From: Clonostachys chloroleuca
Taxonomy: Eukaryota > Ascomycota > Sordariomycetes > Hypocreales > Bionectriaceae
Direction: 5' to 3'
Assembly (NCBI GenBank): GCA_037952775.1
Contig: JBANAY010000004.1
Location: 3,720,001-3,784,000 of the forward strand
DNA: 64,000 nucleotides
How positions within the stretch are numbered: the stretch's first letter is position 1; each line of letters begins with the position of its first letter. Shown here one piece after another: positions 63,801 through 64,000 of the stretch. The notes beneath the pieces are model-generated. The model was not told the origin of the DNA. It searched no databases and saw nothing but the letters and a program-made list of their open reading frames with translations. Both the position numbers and the translations under genes were made by a program.

Positions 63801-64000
63801 CTAAACAGCCATTGTGTCTTCGTAATTGATTTCAGTGCCTTCCTTTCGAAACTTCCGTTTAGCAACATCCACAATGAGCAGTTTCAAATCTGGCGAGACG
63901 CTTGGATGATGTGCGATCTGCTTCAAAGCCGTGTGGCTTCGTGGCGAACCGTTTTCCTCCAAAATCAAAATCATATCCTCCGTGACCGCAAACTCGTCTA
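63801..64000 (-). CDS. C-terminal end of an unidentified gene, running off the window
   Basis: From the right edge the minus strand is open for about 65 codons to a TAG at 63801-63803. The stretch includes DMILILEENGSPRSHTALKQ and LLIVDVAKRKFRKEG and ends EDTMAV. Composition is coding-like, but the family is not recognised. Confidence 0.5.
   Translation of the reverse strand, partial: DEFAVTEDMILILEENGSPRSHTALKQIAHHPSVSPDLKLLIVDVAKRKFRKEGTEINYEDTMAV

Overview
This 64 kb window is nuclear DNA of a filamentous ascomycete, most likely an Aspergillus/Penicillium-type Eurotiomycete (inference). The genes are compact and cut by short GT-AG introns of about 48-82 bp, and the content is typical of that group: Zn2Cys6 regulators, many MFS permeases, secreted hydrolases, flavin monooxygenases, a LaeA-like methyltransferase, a second-type MetAP2 and a hybrid PKS-NRPS. 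It reads as an accessory, probably subtelomeric-like region: metabolic and secreted-protein genes, long gene-poor gaps, a decayed biosynthetic locus and a repeat pair with RIP-like transitions. I saw no rRNA, no convincing tRNA, no CRISPR and no intact transposon.

Layout. 1-5.3 kb: degenerate 3' part of a PKS-NRPS (ACP-C-A-T-R, minus strand), broken by stops and frameshifts, joined to the C-terminal fragment of an MFS transporter (plus strand). 5.8-8 kb: intact Zn2Cys6 factor. 8-12.3 kb: sulfatase and sugar-type MFS permease, divergent around a shared 0.7 kb promoter. 13-14.7 kb: methionine aminopeptidase 2 with a hidden first exon. 15-16.5 kb: seven-TM protein. 18-19 kb: secreted feruloyl-esterase-like enzyme. 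20.5-22.7 kb: 13-exon Dal5/Fen2-type permease. 23.3-27.4 kb: divergent FMO and salicylate-hydroxylase-like FAD monooxygenase. 28.4-29.3 kb: Sfk1/DRAM-like membrane protein. 30-31.2 kb: UDP-xylose-synthase-like decarboxylase. 32.4-33.3 kb: small membrane protein. 35.6-37.5 kb: PhoD phosphatase. 37.6-38 kb: frameshifted DUF4345-like gene. 38.5-40.7 kb: second Zn2Cys6 factor.

41.3-44.6 kb: an island with two small secreted-protein genes between direct copies of a dispersed repeat; the left copy carries mostly C-to-T and G-to-A changes relative to the right copy. 44.8-47.4 kb: a 2OG-Fe(II) oxygenase convergent with a MoCo-sulfurase-like class V enzyme lacking the MOSC domain. 49.7-52.7 kb: LaeA-like methyltransferase convergent with an extended SDR reductase. 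56-57.4 kb: subtilisin-like protease. 57.9-59.5 kb: a second sugar-type MFS. 61.9-63.4 kb: D-serine-dehydratase-like PLP enzyme with a probable GC-AG intron. 63.8-64 kb: C-terminus of a further gene running off the end.

The genes look like a mixed accessory repertoire (nutrient scavenging: sulfatase, PhoD, esterase, protease, permeases; plus secondary-metabolism remnants) and not one operating pathway. Exon boundaries were placed by eye from splice consensus, reading frame and family continuity. No database search was run, so all family names rest on motif recognition.
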